Origin: a virus
Virus record (IMG/VR): IMGVR_UViG_3300021410_000065
Span: 1 to 59,479 of that record
DNA: 59,479 bases
Reading direction: 5' to 3' (one strand)
The notes beneath the pieces are model-generated. The model was given only the letters and a program-made list of their open reading frames with translations, was not told the origin of the DNA and did not search any database. Below are positions 17,392 through 26,307 of the stretch, in pieces (position 1 is the stretch's first letter; each line of letters starts with the position of its first letter). The translations under genes and the position numbers were made by a program.

Positions 17392-17414
17392 AAAAAAACC
17401 GCCTCAGCGGCGGT
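17392..17414 (-). terminator. Intrinsic terminator within fibre region
   Basis: Minus strand: ACCGCC, loop GCTGA, GGCGGT, then seven T. It overlaps the stop codon of the gene ending at 17414. It splits the late operon between fibre genes and internal virion genes, so antitermination or partial readthrough is expected. Confidence 0.8.
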
Positions 17415-17602
17415 CAATTCTTCGGGTAGGTCTTTTTCACTTCATCGACGGCATCGATCCATAGGTCGACCTCCGGCGGCATCTGCTCGCCTCGGGCGCG
17501 CAGCTGTGAGGCAAGCTTGTATACGGCGTCCAACTGTTCTCCAATCTCTGGATACTCAGCGCGCCGGCGAGCGGCATAGTCGCCCTTATGATGGATTTTC
17601 AA
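17414..17602 (-). CDS. Small hypothetical phage protein, fibre-associated
   Basis: 62 aa. The pattern YAARRRAEYPEIGEQLDAVYKL resembles short XkdW-like proteins often found next to tail-fibre genes, where an assembly role is assumed. It overlaps the upstream gene by 17 bp. No membrane segment. Confidence 0.7.
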   Translation of the reverse strand: MKIHHKGDYAARRRAEYPEIGEQLDAVYKLASQLRARGEQMPPEVDLWIDAVDEVKKTYPKN

Positions 17603-17972
17603 CAGTGAACTCCATATCTTGGAACGGGAACGCTCGGATCCGGACGATGTAGGTGCCGGGAAACGCGAAAGACAGATCGATGTCGCTGCCGTCCGCCGCG
17701 TATTGCTCGTCCTCGATCGTGATCAGCGCACCCGCTGGCACACCGCGTAGCAACGATCCCGATCGTTCGATTGCGAGCGCAGGCCGCGCTTTCGGCTCGC
17801 CGTTCGCGAAATACGTCTTTGCCCTGTCGAACACACCGGGTACATAGTCCTGATACCGGCCAAGTTCTTTGGTGACGCGCGCACTGTTGCGATCCATCGT
17901 CGCATTTAGCGTAACTTCGCCTTGCTCGTCGTAAAACGTCCAAGCTTGCGCGGACAGAGTTTCGTCGATCAT
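17586..17972 (-). CDS. Hypothetical virion-region protein
   Basis: 128 aa, predicted largely beta (WTFYDEQGEVTLNATMD, then SFAFPGTYIVRIRAFPFQDMEFTVEN). This is the look of a small beta-sandwich accessory fibre or adaptor protein. It follows the gpJ-like gene by 7 bp. It has no recognised family. Confidence 0.7.
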   Translation of the reverse strand: MIDETLSAQAWTFYDEQGEVTLNATMDRNSARVTKELGRYQDYVPGVFDRAKTYFANGEPKARPALAIERSGSLLRGVPAGALITIEDEQYAADGSDIDLSFAFPGTYIVRIRAFPFQDMEFTVENPS

Positions 17973-17979
17973 CTATTTC

Positions 17980-19902
17980 CTATCGCATGATGCCCAGCAT
18001 CGCGATGCGGGCGTAAATCTGGCTTGAGCCACCGATGCGCAATGCCTCCACTGCAAACTGCAGCGGACCGCTCACACCGGCTTGCGTGATGTAGACCTGA
18101 TAGCCGGTTGTTATCGAGCCACCCCCACCGTTCACGTTCGGCTTGAAGTCCGTATCTCGCAACTGTCGGTTCGGCATGAAGTTGCCGCCGATGTAGGCCG
18201 GTTGAGTTTGCCCTGCCACGATCCCGCCCAGGCGAATCTCATAGATCACAAGCAGCGTGCATGGATATGGCGCGTTGATCGCCAGGGTGACGGAGTTGTT
18301 GCCGGTGGCGCCACCGTATTCCTGGCCAGCCTCGCCAGACGCCGCAACGACCACAGACATTCCGGCCAGCTTGATCGTGTCCACGGCCAAGTCCTGAATG
18401 TTGGCCCGTTTGATATACGCCGTAGCAACGTTCAAAAGATTGGCTGCCATGGTGTTGGCCTCAACGCGATCACCGTGCATCTGACCGAAGGTCACCTTCC
18501 CGGCATCGAGGCTTTCGATATTCGCGCTCCGAATGTAGGCCCAGCCCACATTCAACAGGTTGGCCGCCATCGAGCCGGCCTCGACGCGATCGCCGCTCAT
18601 CTGCCCGAAATTCACCTTGGCAGCATTCAGGCTCACGATGTTTGCGTCTGCTACGTACGCCTGCGTTAGGATCGCCAGGCGGGCCGCCAGCGTGTTGGTC
18701 GTAAGGCGGTCAGCGTTGAGCGTGTTTGCCGCGATACGATCGCCGGACATCTCGCCGAAGGTGACCTTTACCGCAGAGAGATTGGCAATGCGGGCGTCAT
18801 CGATGGCCGCCAAGCCGATCTTGGCGCGGCTGATGGCGGCATCCGCGATCATCGCATTGGCGATCACCGTGGTGGACACGCCATCTACCGGCGCCTGCGC
18901 AAAGACAACCTTCGGCGTTTGGCCCGGCGCCGTTGGCGGCACCACCGAAAAGCGATCAGCGACAATCGCAAACTCGCTGAACGGGACTCCGTTGCGCTCT
19001 GTTGAGGCGAAACCAAATCCCGTGACCCGGCCATTCACCTGAGTCTTTACGGTCCACTGCGCGAGCAGACCACCGTCGGTCGATGCCCGCACGATCGACT
19101 CCTGCTCGAGCGCGGCCATCAACGTCTCGTTGTCTTGCGTGAATTGCGCCACCCACTGTGTGAGTGATCGTGCCACGGCGTCATCGCCCTCGGCACGTGC
19201 TTCGGATTCCGCCGAGATTCGGGCGGCAACGGATCCGGGCATTTCGCCATCGATCAGGTCGATTCGGTCGCGCAGCCCCTTAATCAATTGCGACTCGCCG
19301 ATCTGCCCATTCAGCAGATCCAGCACATAGTCGGGGTTCAGCGACACCTTGCCCTCAACACCCGATACCCCGTGGTACGGGCCGACCTTATCGCCGACGC
19401 TGATGAATCGCACCCAGTAGTAGTACGTGGTACCGCTGCCCACCTGTCCATCGGCAAAGAGCCATGCCGTCGTGTCGCCCACTTTCTGCGCGGTAGCCAG
19501 ATTGTTCGTAGTGCTGCGGAATACCTCGGCATAGCCGAAGTAGTTGAACGCCGGCTTATCCCATTGAACAATAACGCTGGCCAGCCCGGTCATCACCGTC
19601 ACGTTCGTTGGCGCCGGCGGCACGCCGTCTACCACTTCCGGGAGCGGCGGCAAAAAGGTGCCACCAGGCGGAACGACCAGCGGCCGGCCGTTCGGGCCAA
19701 CCATTGACGCAAAGCCGTTTTCGACCAGATCGCCCCACGTAACCGCCTTGTCGAGCTGCTGGCCACCCTTTCCAAACCGGATGTCCAGCATCTTCCGAAC
19801 CGCGTCGAGCATCTGCGTGGCCGACGGATCCCCCGCCAGCCGCGCAGCAGGGATCGCCGGCAAGTCTGCATAACGGATGCCGGTCTTTTTCGAGACTGCC
19901 AT
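17980..19902 (-). CDS. gpJ-like host-specificity/tail tip protein fragment with FnIII domain
   Basis: 640 aa. Residues about 92-185 form a fibronectin type III-like domain (PPAPTNVTVMTGLASVIVQWDKP ending YYYWVRFISV). Residues about 190-360 resemble the DUF1983 region of lambda gpJ (helical DRIDLIDGEMPGSVAARISAESEARAEG, then TVKTQVNGRVTGFGF and FAIVADRFSVV). Residues about 395-505 contain three degenerate copies of a 35-40 residue unit with the core KVxFGQMxGDRVEA and MAANLLNVxxAYI. The C-terminus is a beta-rich tip domain. gpJ proteins sit at the tip of long flexible tails; here only the distal half is present, in a short-tailed phage, so it was probably recruited as a receptor-binding fibre by exchange. 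Confidence 0.82.
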   Translation of the reverse strand: MAVSKKTGIRYADLPAIPAARLAGDPSATQMLDAVRKMLDIRFGKGGQQLDKAVTWGDLVENGFASMVGPNGRPLVVPPGGTFLPPLPEVVDGVPPAPTNVTVMTGLASVIVQWDKPAFNYFGYAEVFRSTTNNLATAQKVGDTTAWLFADGQVGSGTTYYYWVRFISVGDKVGPYHGVSGVEGKVSLNPDYVLDLLNGQIGESQLIKGLRDRIDLIDGEMPGSVAARISAESEARAEGDDAVARSLTQWVAQFTQDNETLMAALEQESIVRASTDGGLLAQWTVKTQVNGRVTGFGFASTERNGVPFSEFAIVADRFSVVPPTAPGQTPKVVFAQAPVDGVSTTVIANAMIADAAISRAKIGLAAIDDARIANLSAVKVTFGEMSGDRIAANTLNADRLTTNTLAARLAILTQAYVADANIVSLNAAKVNFGQMSGDRVEAGSMAANLLNVGWAYIRSANIESLDAGKVTFGQMHGDRVEANTMAANLLNVATAYIKRANIQDLAVDTIKLAGMSVVVAASGEAGQEYGGATGNNSVTLAINAPYPCTLLVIYEIRLGGIVAGQTQPAYIGGNFMPNRQLRDTDFKPNVNGGGGSITTGYQVYITQAGVSGPLQFAVEALRIGGSSQIYARIAMLGIMR

Positions 19903-19904
19903 TG

Positions 19905-21560
19905 CTACTCTGCCGTGACGTTTGCCAACGTGGAAGCCAAGGTCACCTCACGCACGGCGTTGGGGCCGGAGACAGTGAACTCAAACTCGCGTGCCCGGTA
20001 GTTACCCAGTAAACGAAATGGGCGGCCATTCACCGCCGTGCGATCGACCTGCAGCGTCTGCGGGCCGGCGTCCGTTTCGATCGTGCATGTCAGGCGGAAC
20101 GGCACCGGATAGGCGTCCGCAACGACCATTGCTGCGCCCACGTTCTGCGCGCGCTCCAGGATGAACCGCTTACTGCGCCATGACATGGCGAGCGGCTGGG
20201 CGCCAGCATCCCATTTGTAGAGATTGCCGTCCGCCTGCACGATGAACAGTTCGTCGCGGCGGCCGTCGGCATACGCCGCCGTGGCGTATACGTCCGTTTC
20301 CACCAACTCGAGCGTACCCGCGCCGAGATTCAGAATCAGGCCACCACGTTTCGCCCCGGTGTCATACCAGCAGAAATACCGGCCGTCGTGCGCTGCCGCA
20401 TGCATCGACTCAGGTTTGTAGGCCTGCCACTCATCGCGCGTCATCAGGCCCTCAGTCACGACACTCATCACGCCGGTGGGGCTCACCATCACCAAGCCGT
20501 CTGGCGACGCATAGGCGACGCCGCCGGCAAGCGCTTGGATACTTCGCTTCGACACGCACGGCTGCCATCCATCCAATTGGACAGGCACGAACGTCTGTGG
20601 GTCCGACTGGGTGGCGAAGTATGTGAGACCCTTCGTGCAGATGACTGTGCCCTGGCCCAGGATGGCACCGCCGACGATGTCGTCCGCCACCGGTGAAAAG
20701 TGCGGCCAGCCGTAGGGCTTGAATACCTCGGAGCGATAGACCCGCTTGCCGGAGAAACCGACCATGAATCCGGCCGGGTGAGACATAAGCCCAAAGAGAT
20801 TCTCGGGCGGCGGGATCAGCGCCGCATCCGGCAGCGCCTCACCGAGCATGGTGGTGTCCACCACACCTCTGTACGTCACTGCGCCGGCCGGCACCTCAGC
20901 CCAGTAACGCAGGACGGCGGTACCGGTCGCGTCCGTGACAGAGAGGTACAGGCGCTTGCGCGTCACGTTGTAAGCGCCCGCCGGCGGCCCTTCCATGTTG
21001 AACACATTGAGCGTATCGCCGCTCATAAGGTTCACCGGGTCGCTGACGGCGTTCGGCGGCCCTTCTTCGTCCCATCCAGTCACGAACGTGTAGGCCAGAA
21101 GGCACGCCTGCGCATCCTCGCGATCCGAGTTGCCCACCGCCTGCGTGACCGTCAGCGTCGCGCGCGCCGTCGGCGCCGGCACGCCCAGCCGATACGCAAT
21201 GGTAGGCATGTTGGCGTCACCCGTGGCCATCGTGGCATCCGTCACCATGGGCGGCTTCCCGGCTTCCGTAAAGTATGTTCGCTCCTGCGTGTCGTCCACG
21301 ATCGGGCCGCGCGCCACGTCAGTATCGTTCAACCAGTGAAACCAGAACCGCGCATCGTCGTCCAGGCCCTTCCCAAAGCGGTAGATCGCGCGCTTGCTGC
21401 CCAGCTTACCGAGCGCAGTGACCAACTGAGGCTGGCGGAAGGCACCGATCTTTCCGGACCATAGACGTGCGTTGAGCGCGTGCTGCGCGGCTGTATCCGG
21501 CAGCAGATGCGGCTCGACACGCGGCTGCATGCCACCGAATGCCTTCAGCGGGATCCTCAC
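19905..21560 (-). CDS. Tail nozzle/stabilisation-like virion protein
   Basis: 551 aa, beta-rich throughout with repeated short motifs that suggest a beta-propeller-like fold. Typical segments are YRFGKGLDDDARFWFHWLND, then RKRLYLSVTDATG and later RRDELFIVQADGNLYKWD. It has no signal peptide. It lies after the connector and fibre genes. Proteins of this length and composition in other podoviruses form the tail nozzle or plug (P22 gp10-type role); this is inference from composition and position. It starts at the ATG 21560, overlapping the upstream gene by 4 bp. Confidence 0.75.
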   Translation of the reverse strand: MRIPLKAFGGMQPRVEPHLLPDTAAQHALNARLWSGKIGAFRQPQLVTALGKLGSKRAIYRFGKGLDDDARFWFHWLNDTDVARGPIVDDTQERTYFTEAGKPPMVTDATMATGDANMPTIAYRLGVPAPTARATLTVTQAVGNSDREDAQACLLAYTFVTGWDEEGPPNAVSDPVNLMSGDTLNVFNMEGPPAGAYNVTRKRLYLSVTDATGTAVLRYWAEVPAGAVTYRGVVDTTMLGEALPDAALIPPPENLFGLMSHPAGFMVGFSGKRVYRSEVFKPYGWPHFSPVADDIVGGAILGQGTVICTKGLTYFATQSDPQTFVPVQLDGWQPCVSKRSIQALAGGVAYASPDGLVMVSPTGVMSVVTEGLMTRDEWQAYKPESMHAAAHDGRYFCWYDTGAKRGGLILNLGAGTLELVETDVYATAAYADGRRDELFIVQADGNLYKWDAGAQPLAMSWRSKRFILERAQNVGAAMVVADAYPVPFRLTCTIETDAGPQTLQVDRTAVNGRPFRLLGNYRAREFEFTVSGPNAVREVTLASTLANVTAE

Positions 21561-22174
21561 GTCGCGCCATCCGTCGCCGGTGCCGCGGTGACGCCCGAAA
21601 GCTCATTGAGCTGATCGATCGCCTCATCCCGTTCTTTGGTGACGTCCAAGAGCAGTTTCTTCACGCGCGCGTCCTCACGCCCAAGTTCAGCGATTGAGTG
21701 CGCTTGCCGCTCGAGCTGGGCCGCATCTTCGGCAGCCTGCTGCTTGAGCTTGGCTGCAACGCCCTTCTCTTCTGCCGCAGCCTGCTGCGCGGCCGCCAGG
21801 TCAGTGCTCAGGCGCGAGACCGTCTTGTCGAAAAGACTCTGCTGCTCTGCCAATTTCGCCGCATGCGCAGCTTTGAGTTCCGTCACTGCGGTCGTGTGAG
21901 CGTCAGAATTTGAGGCCGCTTCGTCACGCAGTCGAGCCGCTTCCTTTTCCAATTCGCCCACTTTCGCCACCAGTGCGACGTTCGCCTGGCCAAGAATAGC
22001 CACAAGCGTGGGATCATCCAACGAGTTCGTCCGCATGCTCGCCGAGTTGATGATCGGCGGTAAGCCGGGAAACGGCGCGGGCGTCTCCACGAGCACGGTC
22101 AACTCGGCGTTGTCGAATTGGACGACGTTGTCCGCTTTCGCGAAATTCAGCACTACTTTCGATAGGTCAGCCAT
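21557..22174 (-). CDS. Coiled-coil protein next to tail fibre
   Basis: 205 aa from the ATG at 22174, which has a GGAGCG ribosome-binding site; the longer frame to 22195 overlaps the fibre gene more. Residues 1-60 are a small domain. Residues 70-195 are a long Ala/Glu/Lys-rich coiled coil (LAEQQSLFDKTVSRL; QLERQAHSIAELGRED). It overlaps the fibre stop by 8 bp. It is probably a fibre-associated structural or assembly protein. Confidence 0.78.
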   Translation of the reverse strand: MADLSKVVLNFAKADNVVQFDNAELTVLVETPAPFPGLPPIINSASMRTNSLDDPTLVAILGQANVALVAKVGELEKEAARLRDEAASNSDAHTTAVTELKAAHAAKLAEQQSLFDKTVSRLSTDLAAAQQAAAEEKGVAAKLKQQAAEDAAQLERQAHSIAELGREDARVKKLLLDVTKERDEAIDQLNELSGVTAAPATDGAT

Positions 22175-24848
22175 TCTGGCGCTCCAGTTCTTCAACGCGC
22201 TGAGTCAGCAAGCGCAGTTTTTCATTCAATTCTTGATTGGCCTTCAAGGCCAGCATGAGCAGCGGCATCGTCACGGGCATCTTCGTCCCGTCCGAAAGCG
22301 TCTGCACGAACGTGGAGTCGATCGCTTCCATGTCCTGCGCCATCGCACCGATCGAATACTCGAGCGTCGGATCCATGCCCGAGTCCGCGCGGTAAAAGAA
22401 CGAGAAAAACCGAAAGAGGTCAATCACGCCGAGCGCGCTGGCCGTCGACGGCTTGATGTTCTTCTTCTTGTTTCGATCCGAGACGTTGTAGGAAACGCCG
22501 CGCGCCACGCCATCAGAGGCGAGGATTTCCACGTACGACCCGCCATGTGCGACACGCTGTACGCCCGATGACACCGGAATCTCGATGTAGTTGCCCGAAG
22601 AGCTTTGGCGCATGTAGGGTCGCAACGGGTTGTTGCCGAAGAACCCCATATAATCGGCCCCGTCTCGGATCACACGTGCCGTGACTTGAGCTTGGAGGTC
22701 ATTGGTGATTGCCGTGGTTGCCGGGTTCGGCAGCGCGGTGGTGTCCCAGAATCGGCGATCGGTGTTCGCGTTCCCGTCGATCCGAACTACGACGCCAGTG
22801 CCGTTCCAGTATTGATCGATGGTATTGCCGGTCAGCGTGTGAACGAGACCGTTACCACCATCGGTACGAGCTTTCACCGAATTCAGCGTGGAGTTCAACG
22901 CGCTGATCGCATCAGCCACGTAGAAGCCAAGCCCCGGCACCATGGCGCCGAGGCGGGTCGAATAGATGTTTCCGTCCGGGTTGATCAGCACATAACCGCC
23001 CGAGCGGCTGTAAAGGCCGAGCGTTCCCAGCGTCGTACCGGACGAATCATTCTTGATGCGCCAGTCGAAGTCGGTAGCGTCAGCGGTGGCCATGTCGACA
23101 AACCCGCCATGAACGGAACTTTTGAGATCGACGTGGCCAGGCCCCACCGTAGCGCGTTGGTTTACGTCTGGCCCCACGTTCGCCGATCCCGTAAACACTG
23201 GACTGGCAAGCGGCGCGGCACCCGTGACACGCGCCAAAGGCAGCTGAGGAATCGATGCGAGCGGCAAAGTACCGCCTACTGACTGCAGACGCGCAAATTC
23301 CTGCCAATCGCTGAATGTCGTGGCATTGGTCTGAAAGCGCAGTCCAAGGCGGCCGCCGCCGCTGTAGCTCAAGCCCAACTGTGCGACGTACCCCTGGGTC
23401 GCCCACGGGAACACCTCGATCGCTCCAGCGCCCGCGAATGGCCAGTTCAGCAGCGTCGCGCCGGTGTCATTCCGACTGATCCCGTAATTCGCACCCGGCT
23501 TTGTAAGCGTGTTTGCATCGACCCCATTCGCAAGAAATCCGTCAATGGTGAACTTGCCGCTGTTGGGCCCCGTGTCGGGGACGTCGACAATGCTGTTGTA
23601 CGCGTCGAGGTTCGTGGCCCACTCGACGTCGACTGACTCGCCGCCGTTGGCCTGAGCGATCGTGCTGCGATGGCTGGTCGAATCGAGCACATTGAGTGCA
23701 GGGAAATTCCAGGGCGTTGTGGGTGTGCCCACAATGACGCAACGACGGCCGGTCGAGGTTTCGTTCGCCATCGAGATCGGGATCGGTAACGTGCCGTACT
23801 GGCTTTGGTACAGCGTCGCCCAACTTCCGCTTGCCTGACCGTTCGTGTGGTAAAGACTCGCCGTAAACTCGCTCACCCCCCGCGTTGCCACGGCACCGTA
23901 GTTGAAGGCGCGGGCGCGCACCGTGTGCATCGCGGTGACGTTCGACAGCTTGATGACGAAACACCCGGTGATCGTTGCAGATGAATTGCTATGCAGCGCC
24001 GCTGGTGCGACAAACGTTCGGCCGTGGTTGCCGGCCATTGCGGTCGCCAAAATCTCGCTGGCGTAATTGAGGCGAAGCGCGGGGTTAAGGCCTGCAACAC
24101 CGCCAGCAACGTTGATGTCGGTCGGCGTCAGAGCCCATGCATCCTCGACAGCCGGCGCGACGTTTGTATACGTCGCCAATTCGGATGCTGTGGGAAACAG
24201 AATGGACCATGCTTTCGCACTGTTATCCGTCAACTGAGCGGCGTTGCCACTGCGTACGAGAGTGGCGACCAGTTCAACTACTGCCACGGACGTCCAAGCT
24301 TGGCCACTTATCGGGCTGAGAATCCAGCACCAATAGCCGTCGGCGTGCTTGGCGCCGAAGACGACCAGCGGAAGCCCGCCGTTGTTGACGTAAGCCAAGG
24401 AACGCGTCCCGTTCGCCGTCGAGTAGTTCCGGAACTGCAGCGTGACGTCCAGCAGCTTGTTAAGCACTGCGGCGTTACCGTTCACGTTGGCGCGCACATG
24501 GCAGGTGGCATCCGCGTCGTCTTGCCACACACCGGTCTTGATGACGATGGAACCTGTGATGGTCCCCACTCTCGAGGCTACCATCGTCGCCGACTTTGCA
24601 GCGCCCGCGCCCCCCGCGTCACGAATGGCCAGCGCATCAGTGTCAGCCGCCACTTTCGAGCGCTGCGCCAAGCTACCGGAGGCGTCAAGTTCGGCGTACC
24701 CGTTCGGCCGGCCCTTGCCGTCCTGAATCGCCGCGGCCGCATCCTTTGCAGCATCGGCCACCTCGGCGATCGCGACGAAGTTGCCATCGACCTCATCGAA
24801 GGTAAGCGCAGCGCCTTTCTGTGCGCGAAGAATCAGTGGAATCGGCAT
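22167..24848 (-). CDS. Tail fibre with C-terminal S74 chaperone domain
   Basis: 893 aa. The N-terminus (PIPLILRAQKGAALTFDEVDGNF) is a short virion-attachment domain common in phage fibres, followed by an Ala-rich helix. The long central part is beta-rich with Gly/Asn/Thr repeats typical of trimeric fibres. The C-terminal ~100 residues are a peptidase S74 intramolecular chaperone: SDRNKKKNIKPSTASALGVI (Ser before DRNKKKN is the usual self-cleavage site), then RYS-type helices and a final coiled coil LNEKLRLLTQRVEELERQ. It recognises the host surface; the depolymerase or receptor specificity cannot be read from the sequence. Confidence 0.9.
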   Translation of the reverse strand: MPIPLILRAQKGAALTFDEVDGNFVAIAEVADAAKDAAAAIQDGKGRPNGYAELDASGSLAQRSKVAADTDALAIRDAGGAGAAKSATMVASRVGTITGSIVIKTGVWQDDADATCHVRANVNGNAAVLNKLLDVTLQFRNYSTANGTRSLAYVNNGGLPLVVFGAKHADGYWCWILSPISGQAWTSVAVVELVATLVRSGNAAQLTDNSAKAWSILFPTASELATYTNVAPAVEDAWALTPTDINVAGGVAGLNPALRLNYASEILATAMAGNHGRTFVAPAALHSNSSATITGCFVIKLSNVTAMHTVRARAFNYGAVATRGVSEFTASLYHTNGQASGSWATLYQSQYGTLPIPISMANETSTGRRCVIVGTPTTPWNFPALNVLDSTSHRSTIAQANGGESVDVEWATNLDAYNSIVDVPDTGPNSGKFTIDGFLANGVDANTLTKPGANYGISRNDTGATLLNWPFAGAGAIEVFPWATQGYVAQLGLSYSGGGRLGLRFQTNATTFSDWQEFARLQSVGGTLPLASIPQLPLARVTGAAPLASPVFTGSANVGPDVNQRATVGPGHVDLKSSVHGGFVDMATADATDFDWRIKNDSSGTTLGTLGLYSRSGGYVLINPDGNIYSTRLGAMVPGLGFYVADAISALNSTLNSVKARTDGGNGLVHTLTGNTIDQYWNGTGVVVRIDGNANTDRRFWDTTALPNPATTAITNDLQAQVTARVIRDGADYMGFFGNNPLRPYMRQSSSGNYIEIPVSSGVQRVAHGGSYVEILASDGVARGVSYNVSDRNKKKNIKPSTASALGVIDLFRFFSFFYRADSGMDPTLEYSIGAMAQDMEAIDSTFVQTLSDGTKMPVTMPLLMLALKANQELNEKLRLLTQRVEELERQNG

Positions 24849-24851
24849 GTC

Positions 24852-25316
24852 TTACGCAGGCGGATTGATGATGTTGTCCCAGTTGATCGTGATGTGATCG
24901 CCCGGGTCTTTGGTCTTCACGCCGAAAACGGATCGGCATGTCATGCGGCCTGCCGTGGCCGACGTGAACAGGCCTGCCTCGGTGAGCGCGCCAGTGGCGG
25001 TGCCGGGCGGCAACTCGGCGGTATAGGTCACCACGTTGCCGTTGACAGCGGCCGTGACGGCGACACGCGCGCCCAGCTGCGTGCGAAGCGCAGTGTCGCC
25101 GTCGGCGACGGCCGTCGTGCCCGTGCCCACGCCCATGTGCGACACGACGGCTGGCGTGCCAATCATCCGCTCGGCGATAAATGCGCGACCAGCAGTGAGA
25201 ATCCGGTTCTTGACCAGATGGCGTTCGGTCGTGCCATTGGCGCGGCGGATCGTGATGCGCAACTGTCCAGACGGCAGTGCGCCGTCCGACATCGCATCGG
25301 AATGAGTGGGAGTCAT
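24852..25316 (-). CDS. Hypothetical virion protein upstream of fibre
   Basis: 154 aa, mainly beta-predicted and Gly/Thr/Ala-rich (HMGVGTGTTAVADGDTALRTQLG; TGALTEAGLFTSAT). This pattern occurs in phage structural proteins encoded just before tail fibres. The ATG at 25316 has an AGGAAA motif; an internal ATG at 25292 is possible. It ends 3 bp before the fibre start. Probably a fibre adaptor or baseplate-like protein. Confidence 0.75.
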   Translation of the reverse strand: MTPTHSDAMSDGALPSGQLRITIRRANGTTERHLVKNRILTAGRAFIAERMIGTPAVVSHMGVGTGTTAVADGDTALRTQLGARVAVTAAVNGNVVTYTAELPPGTATGALTEAGLFTSATAGRMTCRSVFGVKTKDPGDHITINWDNIINPPA

Positions 25317-25326
25317 GGGCAGTTTC

Positions 25327-25929
25327 CTAGAATGTTGTCGTCGCGGCGACGTAGCCGCGTGTCACGTAGCCATCGGCCACGTAGTCATATTTCACGAGCC
25401 GGCCAACGTCAGCTGCGCGGATTGCCGACTGAATCGCTGTTCGAGCGCGAGTCGCAAGTGCGTCCAGCGCCTCTGCCTCACTTACGACGGCCCGCATGAT
25501 CTTCACAGCGAAAGCATCGACGGCAATCGAGGGTGACGCCAAAACCTGTTTTGCAATCAATTGCACGGCGTCCGCCGCCGGCACGCTATCGGCAAATCGG
25601 GAGCGGGTAATCAGTTTGGTCGAATCGTCCGCCCTGGCTATGCTCGCCAGCGCTGCTCTCACGCGCGTCGTTCGCGCGTCAGCCGCTTCCGCTGCGTCCG
25701 AAAATCGATACTTCATGCGCAAGGCGTCCAACGCCTCGGCTAGATCTATGATCACCGGGTTTAGGCCGAGCGGGTCAAGCTGCGCCGTTACGCGTGCAGC
25801 AACCCATTCGAGAGCCAACGCGAAGACCTCGGTTCCGCGCAGATCGAGCGCGGGAGCTACCACCTCCGCCTCGACCGACCAGACCTCGGCTTCGACGCCT
25901 GGGCGATCAGCCGCCACGGAACTGCTCAC
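25327..25929 (-). CDS. Hypothetical Ala-rich virion-region protein, start uncertain
   Basis: About 200 aa from the GTG at 25929 (another GTG at 25917). The longer frame to 26004 starts well inside the upstream gene and its first residues look like a shadow. The protein is Ala-rich and mostly helical (VDAFAVKIMRAVVSEAEALDALATRARTA), with a Tyr/Val/Gly-rich C-terminal tail (DYVADGYVTRGYV). Family not recognised. Sited between the BppU-N-like gene and the fibre genes, so probably a tail accessory protein. Confidence 0.68.
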   Translation of the reverse strand: MSSSVAADRPGVEAEVWSVEAEVVAPALDLRGTEVFALALEWVAARVTAQLDPLGLNPVIIDLAEALDALRMKYRFSDAAEAADARTTRVRAALASIARADDSTKLITRSRFADSVPAADAVQLIAKQVLASPSIAVDAFAVKIMRAVVSEAEALDALATRARTAIQSAIRAADVGRLVKYDYVADGYVTRGYVAATTTF

Positions 25930-26305
25930 GCACAGTGAAGCGAACCGTTTCGTACACCGTCTGCACGGTGCCGTCGGGAAACGTCGTTTCGACCTCGCCT
26001 TCAAACTCGCCGGCAGTGTCCAGCGCGTCCGGCAGCCAGCCCATCACGACACGTCCGCCGCGGCCAGGCACGTTGTAGGGCGACTGGGTTTCGACCTCGC
26101 GCGTTTCCGGATTGAGGTAGCCGACGATCGGATAGCAATTCATCGTCGCTTTGAGATCCTCCGCACCGACCTCACGGAAAAGCAGTCGCACCTGCGTGCC
26201 GGCAGCCGACAGGTCCACGGGGCGCTTGCTGATCTGGTCTGTCACCGACAGGATGAGTTGCGGTCGGGTGTCGCCCTGCACCAGCTTAATTTTCTCGGAT
26301 GCCAT
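25907..26305 (-). CDS. BppU N-terminal-domain-like baseplate/fibre adaptor
   Basis: 132 aa consisting of a single domain with the pattern LVQGDTRPQLILSVTD, then PVDLSAAGTQVRLLFRE, and at the end GEFEGEVETTFPDGTVQTV. This matches the N-terminal attachment domain of BppU-type baseplate proteins, which joins receptor-binding proteins to the virion. Here the domain stands alone. It is followed by fibre genes, which fits an adaptor role. Confidence 0.78.
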   Translation of the reverse strand: MASEKIKLVQGDTRPQLILSVTDQISKRPVDLSAAGTQVRLLFREVGAEDLKATMNCYPIVGYLNPETREVETQSPYNVPGRGGRVVMGWLPDALDTAGEFEGEVETTFPDGTVQTVYETVRFTVREQFRGG

Positions 26306-26307
26306 GC

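Noticed and set aside
23991-25499. 502-aa plus-strand ORF opposite the fibre gene
   Set aside because: Arg/His-rich shadow without recognisable domain; crosses two real genes on the other strand.
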